Of a DNA stretch of 64,000 bases, positions 51,023-59,534 are shown piece by piece. The stretch covers positions 21,767-85,766 of the forward strand of contig NZ_BOMS01000135.1 of assembly GCF_016862315.1 (NCBI RefSeq), in the 5' to 3' direction. A program made the position numbers and the translations under genes. Origin of the DNA: Actinoplanes palleronii. GTDB taxonomy: Bacteria > Actinomycetota > Actinomycetes > Mycobacteriales > Micromonosporaceae. A model generated the notes under the pieces. It searched no databases. It saw nothing but the letters and a program-made list of their open reading frames with translations, and was not told the origin of the DNA. Position 1 is the first letter of the stretch. Each line of letters starts with the position of its first letter.

Positions 51023-52263
51023 GTGGACTCCTTGCCGATCACCCGGTACGGGCAGTCGGCGATCTCGGCGAGTCGCAGCGCGGCCTCCCGGTTCCGGGCG
51101 GTCTGCGCGGTGATCACGCTGCCCGGCGGGTAGAAGCCGCCGCCGGACGTGCCCTTCGGGTACATCTCGAACGTGTACGCGAAGATCTTGTAGGTGCCCC
51201 ACATCCAGTCCAGCAGGTCGCCGTCGGTGATGTAGAGAGCGCTGGACTGCTCGGCGGTGTAGCTGTTGGTGGCCGCCATCTGCTTGCCCAGGGTGGCGAG
51301 CGCGTTGTTGTCGTCGGTGGTCATCCCGGTCGCGGTCTTCGCGGTGGTGTAGCCGAACGGCCACAACACCAGCTCACCGTACGAGTGGAAGTCCATCGTC
51401 GCGGTGATCTGCTGCTTGCCGCCGACCACCCGGCCGGCCACGAAGTCCCGGATCACCTTGGTCTCCGGCGCGGAGAAGGCCGACGGTCCACGGTAGGTCG
51501 CCGACGACGGCGTGGTCGACGAGCCGCCGCAGCAGCCCCAGCGGAACGAGTAGTTGCGGTTCAGGTCGGTGCCGACCGCGGTGGAGCCGGAGTTCGGCTG
51601 GCGGTTCTTGCGCCACGAGCGGTAGCTGCCGGTGGCGATGTCGTACTCGGAGCCGTCCGGGTTGACCGACGGGACGATCCAGATCTCCCGGCTGTCCACG
51701 ATGGTCTTGATCCGGCTGTCCGAGGCGTAGTCGTCGGTGAACTCGTGCATCAGGTAGAGCGCCTGCTCGACGGTGATGTGCTCGCGGGCGTGGTGGTTCG
51801 CGTCGTAGAGCACCTCCGGCTCGGCCTCGTCGGTGGCCACGTTGTCGGAGATCTTCACGGCCACGATGTCGCGGCCCTCGTAGCTCTTGCCGAGCACCCG
51901 CTTGCTGGCGATCGCCGGGTACTTGGCGACGATCGCGTTCACGTCGGCGATCATCTCGGCGTAGTTGTGGTAGGCGGAGTCGGCGGACGGGAAGTCCAGG
52001 ATCCGGTTCGCCGGTTCGACGGTGAACCCCTGCCGCTGCAGCCGGCGCACCTCGGCGGGGGTGGCGGTGATCTGCACGACGGCGTGCTCGACGCCGTCGA
52101 TGGCCGCGCCGCTGCGGGCGATGGCGTTCCGCTGGGTCGCGGTGTAGACGTCGTAGACCTCGTACGCGGTCGCCGAGCTCTCGTCGACTGCGGCCGCGGC
52201 CGGTTCGGTGGCGATCAGAGCCAGGGTCAGTGCGGCGAGTGCCGCCAGGGCGCGTCGTCTCAT
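51013..52263 (-). CDS. Secreted M14 zinc carboxypeptidase
   Basis: 416 residues. Signal peptide MRRRALAALAALTLALIATE, ending AAAAVD. A propeptide-like region (about 26-105) is followed by the peptidase domain. Zinc ligands fit NHHAREHITVEQ (HxxE) and MDFHSYGELV (His), the catalytic Glu fits AYTFEMYPKG, and VGTDLNRNYSFRWG is the substrate-binding loop. Removes C-terminal residues from peptides outside the cell. It ends in a Cys, with CC in the substrate loop, so disulfides are likely. Monocistronic. Confidence 0.88.
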   Translation of the reverse strand: MRRRALAALAALTLALIATEPAAAAVDESSATAYEVYDVYTATQRNAIARSGAAIDGVEHAVVQITATPAEVRRLQRQGFTVEPANRILDFPSADSAYHNYAEMIADVNAIVAKYPAIASKRVLGKSYEGRDIVAVKISDNVATDEAEPEVLYDANHHAREHITVEQALYLMHEFTDDYASDSRIKTIVDSREIWIVPSVNPDGSEYDIATGSYRSWRKNRQPNSGSTAVGTDLNRNYSFRWGCCGGSSTTPSSATYRGPSAFSAPETKVIRDFVAGRVVGGKQQITATMDFHSYGELVLWPFGYTTAKTATGMTTDDNNALATLGKQMAATNSYTAEQSSALYITDGDLLDWMWGTYKIFAYTFEMYPKGTSGGGFYPPGSVITAQTARNREAALRLAEIADCPYRVIGKESTYC

Positions 52264-52343
52264 CCCTTCATTGCATCAACATTCGTCGATGTTTACCCCA
52301 TGCCAATCCACCCCGGACACCGAGGTGATGCCCCCGGGTCGGC

Positions 52344-52464
52344 GGCTGGTCCGCAGGGGTGTCTCGACAGGATCGAGACACCCCTGCGGACCAGCCAGGG
52401 CCGGGAGGCGCGGCCGGGCCGGGAGCGGGGCGGACCTGGCGCGAGACCACCACGGGACTCGGCT
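52344..52464 (-). repeat. Dispersed palindromic repeat, copy F with partial handle
   Basis: A perfect 24-bp inverted repeat (52344-52367 with 52373-52396), loop CAGGA, core GGCTGGT-CCG-CAGGGGTG. On the right is the handle in reverse orientation (GCGCGAGACCACCACGGGAC), which breaks off after GGCT at 52464. Confidence 0.85.
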
Positions 52465-52486
52465 GTGCACTCCCAGGCCGGAGCGG

Positions 52487-53203
52487 TCAGGAGGGGCGGG
52501 AGGTGTAGGGGTCGGGGACGACCGCGGCCAGATACTTCGACGAGCTCAGCAGGTCCTCGGTGAACGGGACCGTGACCAGGCGTTCGGTCAGCGCGAACGC
52601 GGCCTCGGTCTCCGGGATCTCCGGCGGGCTCGGCACGCTGAGGTCCGGGCCGGTCACCTTGAGGCCGACCGCGGTCATCTGGTCGACGAGCAGGTCCGGG
52701 CGGGCGCCGGTGCGCGCGTACGCGGTGTACGGATCGAACTCCACCAGCGTCCGCCCGTTCTCGGCGAGCAGGAACCGGCCGTCCAGCTCGACGTTGCGGA
52801 AGTCGGCGACCAGCCGGGTGTCCTTGGACAGTTCGGCGACCGCGTCGGCGACCCCGTACCGGGTGTACGTCTCGACCATCAGGGCCCAGCCGGCGGCCTG
52901 GGTCACCGCGACGATCACGCCGTCGTCGGGGGCCGCGGGCAGGTCGGCCCAGCCGTAGTAGCCGACCGGCCGCCCGTCGATGCGGCGCACCACCCGTTCC
53001 GGGACGAGACCGGCCAGCCAGGTGAGGGTGAAGCACTGGGCGAGGCGCGGTTCGGACCGTTCGAACCAGGCGAAGTCGGCCGCGGTCACCTCGGCGGACG
53101 GCGGCCGGGAGGGTGCCGGGGACCGTGACGGCGTGCCCCGCCGGGCACACCCGGACAGCAGAACCGCGGACGACAGCCCGGCCAGGGCCTGGCGCCTGTT
53201 CAC
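52487..53203 (-). CDS. Lipoprotein, DUF6461-like
   Basis: 238 residues from GTG 53203, chosen because MNRRQALAGLSSAVLLSGCA is then a lipoprotein signal (with RR, possibly Tat) and lipobox LSGC; the frame is open to 53386. The mature domain (WFERSEPRLAQCFTLTWLAG, then VGYYGWADLP and GWALMVETYTRYGV) resembles the DUF6461 family of unknown function. Preceded by three short GCCGGAACCACGCACGCC repeats and followed by palindromic repeat copy F. It could be co-transcribed with tauCAB upstream (gap 112 bases), but is probably separate. Confidence 0.65.
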   Translation of the reverse strand: MNRRQALAGLSSAVLLSGCARRGTPSRSPAPSRPPSAEVTAADFAWFERSEPRLAQCFTLTWLAGLVPERVVRRIDGRPVGYYGWADLPAAPDDGVIVAVTQAAGWALMVETYTRYGVADAVAELSKDTRLVADFRNVELDGRFLLAENGRTLVEFDPYTAYARTGARPDLLVDQMTAVGLKVTGPDLSVPSPPEIPETEAAFALTERLVTVPFTEDLLSSSKYLAAVVPDPYTSRPS

Positions 53204-53237
53204 CCGCCGAGTACACCACGCCGGCCGGGCGCGCGTG

Positions 53238-53307
53238 GCCGGAACCACGCACGCCCGGAAGCCCGCCGGAACGACGCACGCCGAAAACCGCCGGAACCAC
53301 GCACGCC
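53238..53307. repeat. Three short direct repeats
   Basis: GCCGGAACCACGCACGCC at 53238, 53265 (one change) and 53290, spaced 27 and 25 bases, in the gap between tauB and the lipoprotein gene. Confidence 0.8.
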
Positions 53308-53315
53308 CGATCGGG

Positions 53316-54116
53316 TCAGACCGTGGCCCGGTCCCGGATCGCGTGACCGACCTCGGCGCGCAGCCTGGCGAACTCCGGCGAGCCACGCAGCTCGTCGGCC
53401 GGCACGCCGGTGCGGGGCAGGTCGATCGGCAGGTCCAGGGCGATCTGCCCGGGACGCGGGGTCAGCACCACGACCCGGCTGCCGAGGAAGACCGCCTCGT
53501 CGACGCTGTGCGTGACGAAGACGCTGGTCCGCCCGGACTCCGTGCTGACCTGGCGCAGGTCGTCCTGCAACCGTTCCCGGGTCAGCGCGTCCAGGGCCGC
53601 GAACGGCTCGTCGAGCAGCAGCAGCGGGTTCTCCACGGCCAGCGCGCGGGCGATCGAGACCCGCTGTTGCTGGCCGCCGGAGATCTGCCAGGTGCGGCGG
53701 TGCGCCACGTCGTGCAGGCCGACCCGGGCCAGCAAGTCGTCCACCCGGGACGGGGTGGCCGGCTGTCCGGCGTACTTGAGAGCCAGGGCGATGTTGCCGC
53801 CGACGGTCTTCCACGGGAACAGCCGCGGCTGCTGGAAGACCAGGCCGGCGCCCCGGCCCGGCACCGGCGCGGTGCCCGCGGTGCGGACCGTGCCGGTGGT
53901 CGGCTGCTCGAAGCCGGCGATCAGCCGGAGCAACGTGCTCTTGCCGCAGCCGGACGCACCGACCAGCACCAGGAACTCACCGGCCGGAATGGTCAGGTCG
54001 ACCGGCCCGACCGCGGTGACGTCACCGTAGGAGCGGGTGACCGCGTCGATCGCGACCGCGGCCGCAACCGGGCCCGCAGGAGAAGGGACGACCGCGTCAG
54101 CGTCAGCTGAGGACAC
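53316..54116 (-). CDS. tauB: Taurine/sulfonate ABC transporter ATP-binding protein
   Basis: 266 residues. Walker A GASGCGKST, Q-loop VFQQPRLFPWKTV, signature ISGGQQQRVSIARAL, Walker B LLLLDEPFAALDALTRE, switch VTHSVDEAVFLG, as in TauB/SsuB. It energises uptake of sulfonates. GTG start with AAGGGG upstream, overlapping tauA by 14 bases; last gene of the tauCAB operon. Confidence 0.85.
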   Translation of the reverse strand: MSSADADAVVPSPAGPVAAAVAIDAVTRSYGDVTAVGPVDLTIPAGEFLVLVGASGCGKSTLLRLIAGFEQPTTGTVRTAGTAPVPGRGAGLVFQQPRLFPWKTVGGNIALALKYAGQPATPSRVDDLLARVGLHDVAHRRTWQISGGQQQRVSIARALAVENPLLLLDEPFAALDALTRERLQDDLRQVSTESGRTSVFVTHSVDEAVFLGSRVVVLTPRPGQIALDLPIDLPRTGVPADELRGSPEFARLRAEVGHAIRDRATV

Positions 54117-55122
54117 CAGGCAACCCCTTGACGTAGATCGCCTTCTGCACGTCGGCGAGGGCCGGCACCGCGTCGATCTTCTGCTGACCCTTGAGGAACT
54201 CGGCGGCGGCGACCAGGTTGTCGGCGAGCTTGCCGACGCTGGCCTCGGTGCCCAGCCACTCCGGCGACGCGATGTCGGCCGGCTTCAGGAAGACGCCCTG
54301 CTTGAGCTGGTTGAGCGCGTCGTCGGCGGAGAGGTTGAGCTCGGCGCCGACCGCCTTGGACGCGGCCGCCGGGTCGTTCGCGATGATGTCCAGGGCCTGC
54401 GCCTCGACCTTGCGCCAGGCGTCGACGGCCTCCGGGTGCGCACCGGCGAACGCGGTGGAGACCACGCCGAGGTCCAGCGTGGGCTTGCCGGCGGTGGCCA
54501 GCTCACGGCTGCTGATCAGGACCTTGCCGGTCTTCTTCAGCTCGTCGAGCGAGGGCAGCCAAGTGTACGCCGCGTCCAGGTCCCCGCGGGTCCAGGCGGC
54601 CTGGATGTCCTGCGGCTCCAGGTCCACGATGGTCAGCTCGGACTCCTTGACGCCGGCCTGCGCGAGCGCGGCGAGCAGGCTGTAGTGCGCGGTCGAGGCG
54701 AACGGGGTGGCCACCTTCTTGCCGCGCAGCGACGCCACGTCGGTGACCCCGCTGCCGTTGCGGGCGACCAGCGCCTCGTTGTCACCGGCCACGTCGAGCA
54801 CGAACGCGACCTGGTACGGGATGTTCAGCGGCGCGGACAGCCCGCGCGCCACCGGGCTGGACCCGATCGCCGCGATGTCCAGGCTCTTCGCCACGAACGC
54901 GGTGTTGATGCTGGCGCCCGAGTCGAACTTGGTCCACGTGATCTTGTAGTCCGGCAGCGCCTTCTCCAGCAGCCCCTGATTCTTGACGATCAGGTCGCCG
55001 CTGGGGAACGCCTGGTAGGCGATCCGGATCGCCTTCTTCTCGGGGTCACCACCACCGCTGGCGGCGCCACTGCCGCAAGCCGCGAGCGCAAGAACCGAGA
55101 CAAGAGCGAGATACTTCTTCAT
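54103..55122 (-). CDS. tauA: Taurine-binding lipoprotein of ABC importer
   Basis: 339 residues from ATG 55122; lipoprotein signal MKKYLALVSVLALAACGSG. The mature protein follows TauA closely: IRIAYQAFPSGDLIV, KKVATPFASTAHYSLLAAL, LEPQDIQAAWTRGDLDAAYT and TLDLGVVSTAFAGAHPEAVD. Binds taurine or alkanesulfonates outside the membrane. Middle gene of the operon. No TauD dioxygenase is nearby; SsuD at 42.6 kb may serve as the desulfonating enzyme (inference). Confidence 0.85.
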   Translation of the reverse strand: MKKYLALVSVLALAACGSGAASGGGDPEKKAIRIAYQAFPSGDLIVKNQGLLEKALPDYKITWTKFDSGASINTAFVAKSLDIAAIGSSPVARGLSAPLNIPYQVAFVLDVAGDNEALVARNGSGVTDVASLRGKKVATPFASTAHYSLLAALAQAGVKESELTIVDLEPQDIQAAWTRGDLDAAYTWLPSLDELKKTGKVLISSRELATAGKPTLDLGVVSTAFAGAHPEAVDAWRKVEAQALDIIANDPAAASKAVGAELNLSADDALNQLKQGVFLKPADIASPEWLGTEASVGKLADNLVAAAEFLKGQQKIDAVPALADVQKAIYVKGLPGVLS

Positions 55123-55135
55123 GAGAGGAACCCTT

Positions 55136-55990
55136 TTAGCTAATGCCACGCCACGGGATCAGCCGTTCCTCGGCGATCCGCAGCAGGGCGTCGATGAGCA
55201 GGCCGGAGAGGCCGATGGCGAAGAGGCCGAGCACGACCACGTCGGTCTGCGAGTAGCGCTGCGCGTCGCGGATCATGCCGCCGATCCCGGGCACCCCGTT
55301 GATCGTCTCGGCGGCCACCACGGAGGAGTACGCCACGCCGACCGCCAGCCGGATCCCGGTGAAGATCTCCGGCAGGGCGCTGGGCAGCACCACGTCCCGG
55401 GTCGACTGCCAGCGGCTGGCGCCGAGCGCCCGGGCCGCCTCGACCAGGCCGGACGGGGCGCCGTGCACGGCGGCGGCGGTGGCGACCGCGACCGGCGGGA
55501 GGGCGGCGATCGAGAGCAGCCACAGCTTCGGGGTCTCGTCGATGCCGAACCAGATGATGAACAGGCTGAAGTAGGCCAGCGGCGGCAGCGCCCGGACGAA
55601 CGTGACCACCGGCTCGGCGATCACCCGCAGCCAGCCGACCGTGCCGAGCAGCACCCCGAGCACCAGCCCGCCGGCGATGCCGATGGCCGAGCCGATCACG
55701 ATGCGCCGCAGGCTGACGCCGAGGTGCTCGATCAGCAGGTGGCCGCTGTAGCCGCGGATGCCGTCGTGGGTCGTCGACGTCACGATCAGCTGGTGCCAGA
55801 CCGCGGCGGGCGAGGGGATGAAGGCCGGATTGTTCAGCACCCGGGCCGAGATCTCCCACAGCAGGCCCAGCGCGACGAGCGCCAGCAGCCGCAGGGCGAC
55901 ACGTCGGCGCAGGCCGCCACCGGGCGCGAGCGCCGGCGCCGGCTTGGCGGTGCGTTCCGGCGCGGGGGCCGGTGCGAGCAAGGTGGTCAC
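55136..55990 (-). CDS. tauC: Taurine/sulfonate ABC transporter permease
   Basis: 284 residues from GTG 55990 (GGAG 10 bases upstream); a TTG at 56020 is possible. About six helices, with the inner loop GLVEAARALGASRWQSTRDV and LPSALPEIFTGIR for ATPase docking. TauC/SsuC class. First gene of the tauCAB operon; the upstream gap (55991-56142) is a divergent promoter shared with an amino-acid importer and carries GCTATT/AATAGC half-sites at about 56031 and 56064. Confidence 0.85.
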   Translation of the reverse strand: MTTLLAPAPAPERTAKPAPALAPGGGLRRRVALRLLALVALGLLWEISARVLNNPAFIPSPAAVWHQLIVTSTTHDGIRGYSGHLLIEHLGVSLRRIVIGSAIGIAGGLVLGVLLGTVGWLRVIAEPVVTFVRALPPLAYFSLFIIWFGIDETPKLWLLSIAALPPVAVATAAAVHGAPSGLVEAARALGASRWQSTRDVVLPSALPEIFTGIRLAVGVAYSSVVAAETINGVPGIGGMIRDAQRYSQTDVVVLGLFAIGLSGLLIDALLRIAEERLIPWRGIS

Positions 55991-56142
55991 GGAAGGTCTC
56001 CAGGCAGAGGTACGTGGCAATGCCTGCTATTCCTATCGTGTCTATGGGGTTTATGGCAATAGCCGTCCTGGAACAACTTCGTAAAACATATTAGTTCTGT
56101 AGGACTTGTGGGAGATGGGGAGGCTTACCTACGGTCAGCGAT

Positions 56143-57057
56143 GTGAGCGTCCTCTCCCCACCTCGCGGGACCGGCGAGACCAAGACAACCGACGAACTGG
56201 TGGTGCCTGCCCGCCACCCCTGGCGCTGGGCCGGAACCGCCCTGGTGCTGGTGCTCCTCGCTCAGTTGGGGCACGGCCTGGCCACCAACCCCGGATGGGA
56301 GTGGGGCACCTTCACCGGCTACTTCCTCGAGAAGTCGGTGATCGACGCGCTGCTCGTCACCCTGGAGCTGACCCTGGCCGGCGCGGTGCTGGGCTTCCTC
56401 GGCGGCATCCCCCTGGCCGCGATGCGGCTCTCCCGCAACCCCGTGCTGGCCGCGGTCAGCTGGACCTACATCTGGGTGTTCCGGTCCGTGCCACTGATCG
56501 TGCAGCTGCTGTTCTGGGCCAACCTCGGCTACCTCTACGACACCCTGCAGATCGGCATCCCGTTCGGGCCCGGCTGGTCGTTCAGCACCACCAACCTGAT
56601 CAGCTCGTTCGGCGCGGCGCTGCTCGGACTGGCCCTGCACGAGGCCGCGTTCGCCGGCGAGATCATCCGGGCCGGGCTGCTCAGTGTCGACCAGGGCCAG
56701 CACGAGGCGGCCGCCGCGCTGGGCCTGCCCCGGCGCCGGCAGTTCCTGCGCATCGTGCTCCCGCAGGCCATGCGGGCGATCCTGCCGAACGCCGCGAACC
56801 TGCTGGTCAACCTGCTCAAGAGCACGTCCATCGTGTACGTGCTGGCGATCGGCGAGCTGTTCTACCAGGTCCAGGTGGTCTACGGCCGCAACGGGCGGGT
56901 GGTGCCGCTGCTGATGGTCGCCACCGTCTGGTACGTCATCCTCACCGCGCTGCTCTCGATCCTGCAGTACTACGTGGAGCGCCACTTCGCCCGCGGCGCC
57001 GTCCGCACCCTGCCGCCCACCCCGTTCCAGCGTCTGAAGGCGGCGATCCGCCGATGA
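56143..57057 (+). CDS. Polar amino-acid ABC transporter permease
   Basis: 304 residues of the HisM/GlnP type: SVIDALLVTLELTLAGAVLG at the entry, ALHEAAFAGEIIRAGLLSVD and GQHEAAAALGLPRRRQFLRI for the ATPase-docking region. About five helices, plus an N-terminal cytoplasmic extension of 30 residues. Start GTG. Forms an importer with the next two genes. Because it is divergent from tauCAB, a sulfur amino acid such as cystine is possible; no residue proves this. Confidence 0.82.
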   Translation: MSVLSPPRGTGETKTTDELVVPARHPWRWAGTALVLVLLAQLGHGLATNPGWEWGTFTGYFLEKSVIDALLVTLELTLAGAVLGFLGGIPLAAMRLSRNPVLAAVSWTYIWVFRSVPLIVQLLFWANLGYLYDTLQIGIPFGPGWSFSTTNLISSFGAALLGLALHEAAFAGEIIRAGLLSVDQGQHEAAAALGLPRRRQFLRIVLPQAMRAILPNAANLLVNLLKSTSIVYVLAIGELFYQVQVVYGRNGRVVPLLMVATVWYVILTALLSILQYYVERHFARGAVRTLPPTPFQRLKAAIRR

Positions 57058-57818
57058 GCACCCCGGTCCTGGAGATCCACGGCGTGCACAAGTCGTTCGG
57101 CACCCTGGACGTGCTGCGCGGCATCGACCTGACCGCGCAGGCCGGCACGGTCACCGTGATCCTCGGCCCGTCCGGCTCCGGCAAGTCCACCCTGCTGCGC
57201 AGCATCAACCACCTGGAGAAGGTGGACCGCGGCCGGGTCCGGCTCGACGGCGAGCTGATCGGTTACCGGCAGGCCGGCGGAAAACTGCACGAGCTCGGCG
57301 AGCGGCACATCCTCGAACAGCGGGCCCGGATCGGCTTCGTCTTCCAGAACTTCAACCTGTTTCCCCATCTCACGGCCCTGGAGAACGTCGCGGAAGCGCC
57401 GATCGCGGCCTTGAAAAAGCCCAAAACCCAGGTGTACGACCACGCGCGCGAGCTGCTGGCCCGCGTCGGCCTGGCCGACAAGACTGACGTCTACCCCCGG
57501 CAGCTCTCCGGCGGTCAGCAGCAACGCGTCGCGATCGCCCGGGCCCTCGCCCTGGAACCCCGGCTGATCCTGTTCGACGAGCCCACGTCCGCCCTCGACC
57601 CGGAACTGGTCGGCGAGGTGCTCGACGTGCTCCGCGACCTGGCCGCGGCGGGCACCACGATGATCGTGGTCACGCACGAGATCGGCTTCGCCCGGGAGGC
57701 CGCCGACACCGTGATCTTCATGGACGAGGGCCGGATCGTCGAGCAGGGCCCGCCCGCGCAGGTCCTCGACCATCCCCGCCACGAGCGGACCCAGTCCTTC
57801 CTGTCCAAAGTCCTTTAA
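57054..57818 (+). CDS. Polar amino-acid ABC transporter ATP-binding protein
   Basis: 254 residues. Walker A GPSGSGKST, Q-loop VFQNFNLFPHLTALENV, signature LSGGQQQRVAIARAL, Walker B LILFDEPTSALDPE, switch VTHEIGFAREAADTV, as in GlnQ/HisP. ATG overlaps the permease stop by four bases. Drives the uptake by the neighbouring permease. Confidence 0.9.
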   Translation: MSTPVLEIHGVHKSFGTLDVLRGIDLTAQAGTVTVILGPSGSGKSTLLRSINHLEKVDRGRVRLDGELIGYRQAGGKLHELGERHILEQRARIGFVFQNFNLFPHLTALENVAEAPIAALKKPKTQVYDHARELLARVGLADKTDVYPRQLSGGQQQRVAIARALALEPRLILFDEPTSALDPELVGEVLDVLRDLAAAGTTMIVVTHEIGFAREAADTVIFMDEGRIVEQGPPAQVLDHPRHERTQSFLSKVL

Positions 57819-57837
57819 CCCGTTCTCAGGAGCTCCC

Positions 57838-58815
57838 ATGCGTACAAAATTGGTGTTTTTCCTGGTGACCGCGGCGGCGCTGAGCCTGACCGGCTGCGCC
57901 GCGCCGGAGGAGAAACCCGCGGCCGCGGCCGGCAATCCATCCGCGTCGGCCGGCCCCGCGCTGAACCTCGGCCCGGAGCAGAACCGGATCGTCCCGGCCA
58001 AGGACGAGGCCATCGCGGCGCTGGTCCCGGCGGACATCCGGGCCACCGGCAAGCTCACCGTCGGGGTCGGCGCGGCCGGCTCCGGCTTCCCGCCGCTCGC
58101 CTTCACCGCGACCGACAACAAGACCCTGATCGGCAACGAGCCGGACCTCGCCTACGCGGTCGCCGGCATCCTCGGCCTCGAGCCGCAGGTGGACAACGCC
58201 TCGTGGGAGAACCTGTTCATCGGCCTGGACAGCGGCAAGTACAACGTCGGCGTCTCCAACATCACGGTCACCGAGGAGCGCAAGAAGAAGTACGACTTCG
58301 CCACCTACCGCCTGGACAACCTGGCCTTCGTCACCAAGAAGGGCGCCGGCCTGAAGATCACCGGCCCGGCCGACGTGGCCGGCAAGAAGGTCGCGGTGAG
58401 CTCCGGCACCAACCAGGAGAAGATCCTGGTCGAGTGGAGCAAGGAGGCCGAGAAGCAGGGCCTCGAGCCGGTCGACATCTTGTACTACCAGACGAACCAG
58501 GCCACCTACCTGGCGCTCGGCTCCGGCCAGATCGACGCCTACCTCGGCCCGAACCCGAGCGTCGCCTACCAGGTCGCGGTCGACGGCAACCTGGAGATCG
58601 TCGGCACCTACTCCGGCGCCGGCGCCGCCCGGCAAGGCAAGATCGCGTTCACCACGAAGAAGGACAACGGCCTGGTCAAGGCGCTCGGCGCGGCGACCGA
58701 CAAGCTGATCCAGAGCGGCGACTACACCAGGATCCTGCAGCGCTGGAACCTGACGAACGAGGCCGTCGCCACGTCCGAGGTGAACCCCGAGGGACTCCCG
58801 ATCGAGGGCAAGTGA
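57838..58815 (+). CDS. Amino-acid ABC transporter substrate-binding lipoprotein
   Basis: 325 residues, family 3 solute-binding protein. Lipoprotein signal MRTKLVFFLVTAAALSLTGC, then an Ala/Pro linker, then the lobes: GKLTVGVGAAGSGFPPLAF, NEPDLAYAVAGILGLEPQ and GKYNVGVSNITVTEERKKKY, typical of polar amino-acid binders. GGAGCTC stands just before the ATG. Third gene of the operon; a GNAT acetyltransferase gene overlaps its stop. Confidence 0.88.
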   Translation: MRTKLVFFLVTAAALSLTGCAAPEEKPAAAAGNPSASAGPALNLGPEQNRIVPAKDEAIAALVPADIRATGKLTVGVGAAGSGFPPLAFTATDNKTLIGNEPDLAYAVAGILGLEPQVDNASWENLFIGLDSGKYNVGVSNITVTEERKKKYDFATYRLDNLAFVTKKGAGLKITGPADVAGKKVAVSSGTNQEKILVEWSKEAEKQGLEPVDILYYQTNQATYLALGSGQIDAYLGPNPSVAYQVAVDGNLEIVGTYSGAGAARQGKIAFTTKKDNGLVKALGAATDKLIQSGDYTRILQRWNLTNEAVATSEVNPEGLPIEGK

Positions 58816-59534
58816 CCACGTTCATCGGTTTCGACGACGTGCTGGACAACCCGGCCTGGCACTCGCTGACCGGGGTGCACGCCCGGTTCGCGCAGGTGCA
58901 CGGCCGGGCGGGCCGATATCAGAGCGACGTGGCGCCGTTCCACGCGCTCGGCACTCCGGAGGATCCGCGGTCCTGGGCCGACCTGGCCACGCTGGTCGAG
59001 CCGGAGACCGAGGTGATGCTCGCCGGCCTCGGCGGGCAGGCCCGGCCCGGCTGGGAACCCACCCGCAGCATCCCCGGTGTGCAGCTGATCGACGTGGCGC
59101 TGCGGGCGGCTCCGGACCCCTCCGCCGAGGTCCTGGGTGCGAAGGACGTGCCGGAGATCCTCGACCTGATCGGGCGTACCCAGCCCGGCCCGTATCTGTC
59201 GCGCACCGTCGAACTCGGCACCTACCTGGGCCTGCGGGACGAGGGGCGGCTGGTCGCGATGGCCGGGGAACGGCTGCACCCGCCCGGGTTCACCGAGATC
59301 AGCGCGGTCTGCACGGACCCGGCGTACCGGGGCAAGGGGCTGGCCACCCGGCTGGTCCGGGCGGTCGCGGCCGGGATCCTCGACCGCGGTGAGACACCGT
59401 TCCTGCACACCGGGGCGGCCAACACCACGGCGATCCGGCTCTACGAGAAGCTCGGCTTCGAGCTGCGCCGGCACGTGGACTTCACGGCCTACCGGTCGAC
59501 AACACGTGCCGGAAGGCCTGCGCTGCGGGTGTGA
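58812..59534 (+). CDS. GNAT-family N-acetyltransferase
   Basis: 240 residues. The C-terminal GNAT domain shows AVCTDPAYRGKGLATRLVRA (acetyl-CoA-binding motif A, R/QxxGxG/A) and the AANTTAIRLYEKLGFELRR end motif. The N-terminal 100 residues are a less conserved module. GTG overlaps the binding-protein stop, so it is made together with the importer and may acetylate the imported compound. Its 3' end overlaps the convergent LysR gene by 53 bases. Acceptor unknown. Confidence 0.8.
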   Translation: MTTFIGFDDVLDNPAWHSLTGVHARFAQVHGRAGRYQSDVAPFHALGTPEDPRSWADLATLVEPETEVMLAGLGGQARPGWEPTRSIPGVQLIDVALRAAPDPSAEVLGAKDVPEILDLIGRTQPGPYLSRTVELGTYLGLRDEGRLVAMAGERLHPPGFTEISAVCTDPAYRGKGLATRLVRAVAAGILDRGETPFLHTGAANTTAIRLYEKLGFELRRHVDFTAYRSTTRAGRPALRV

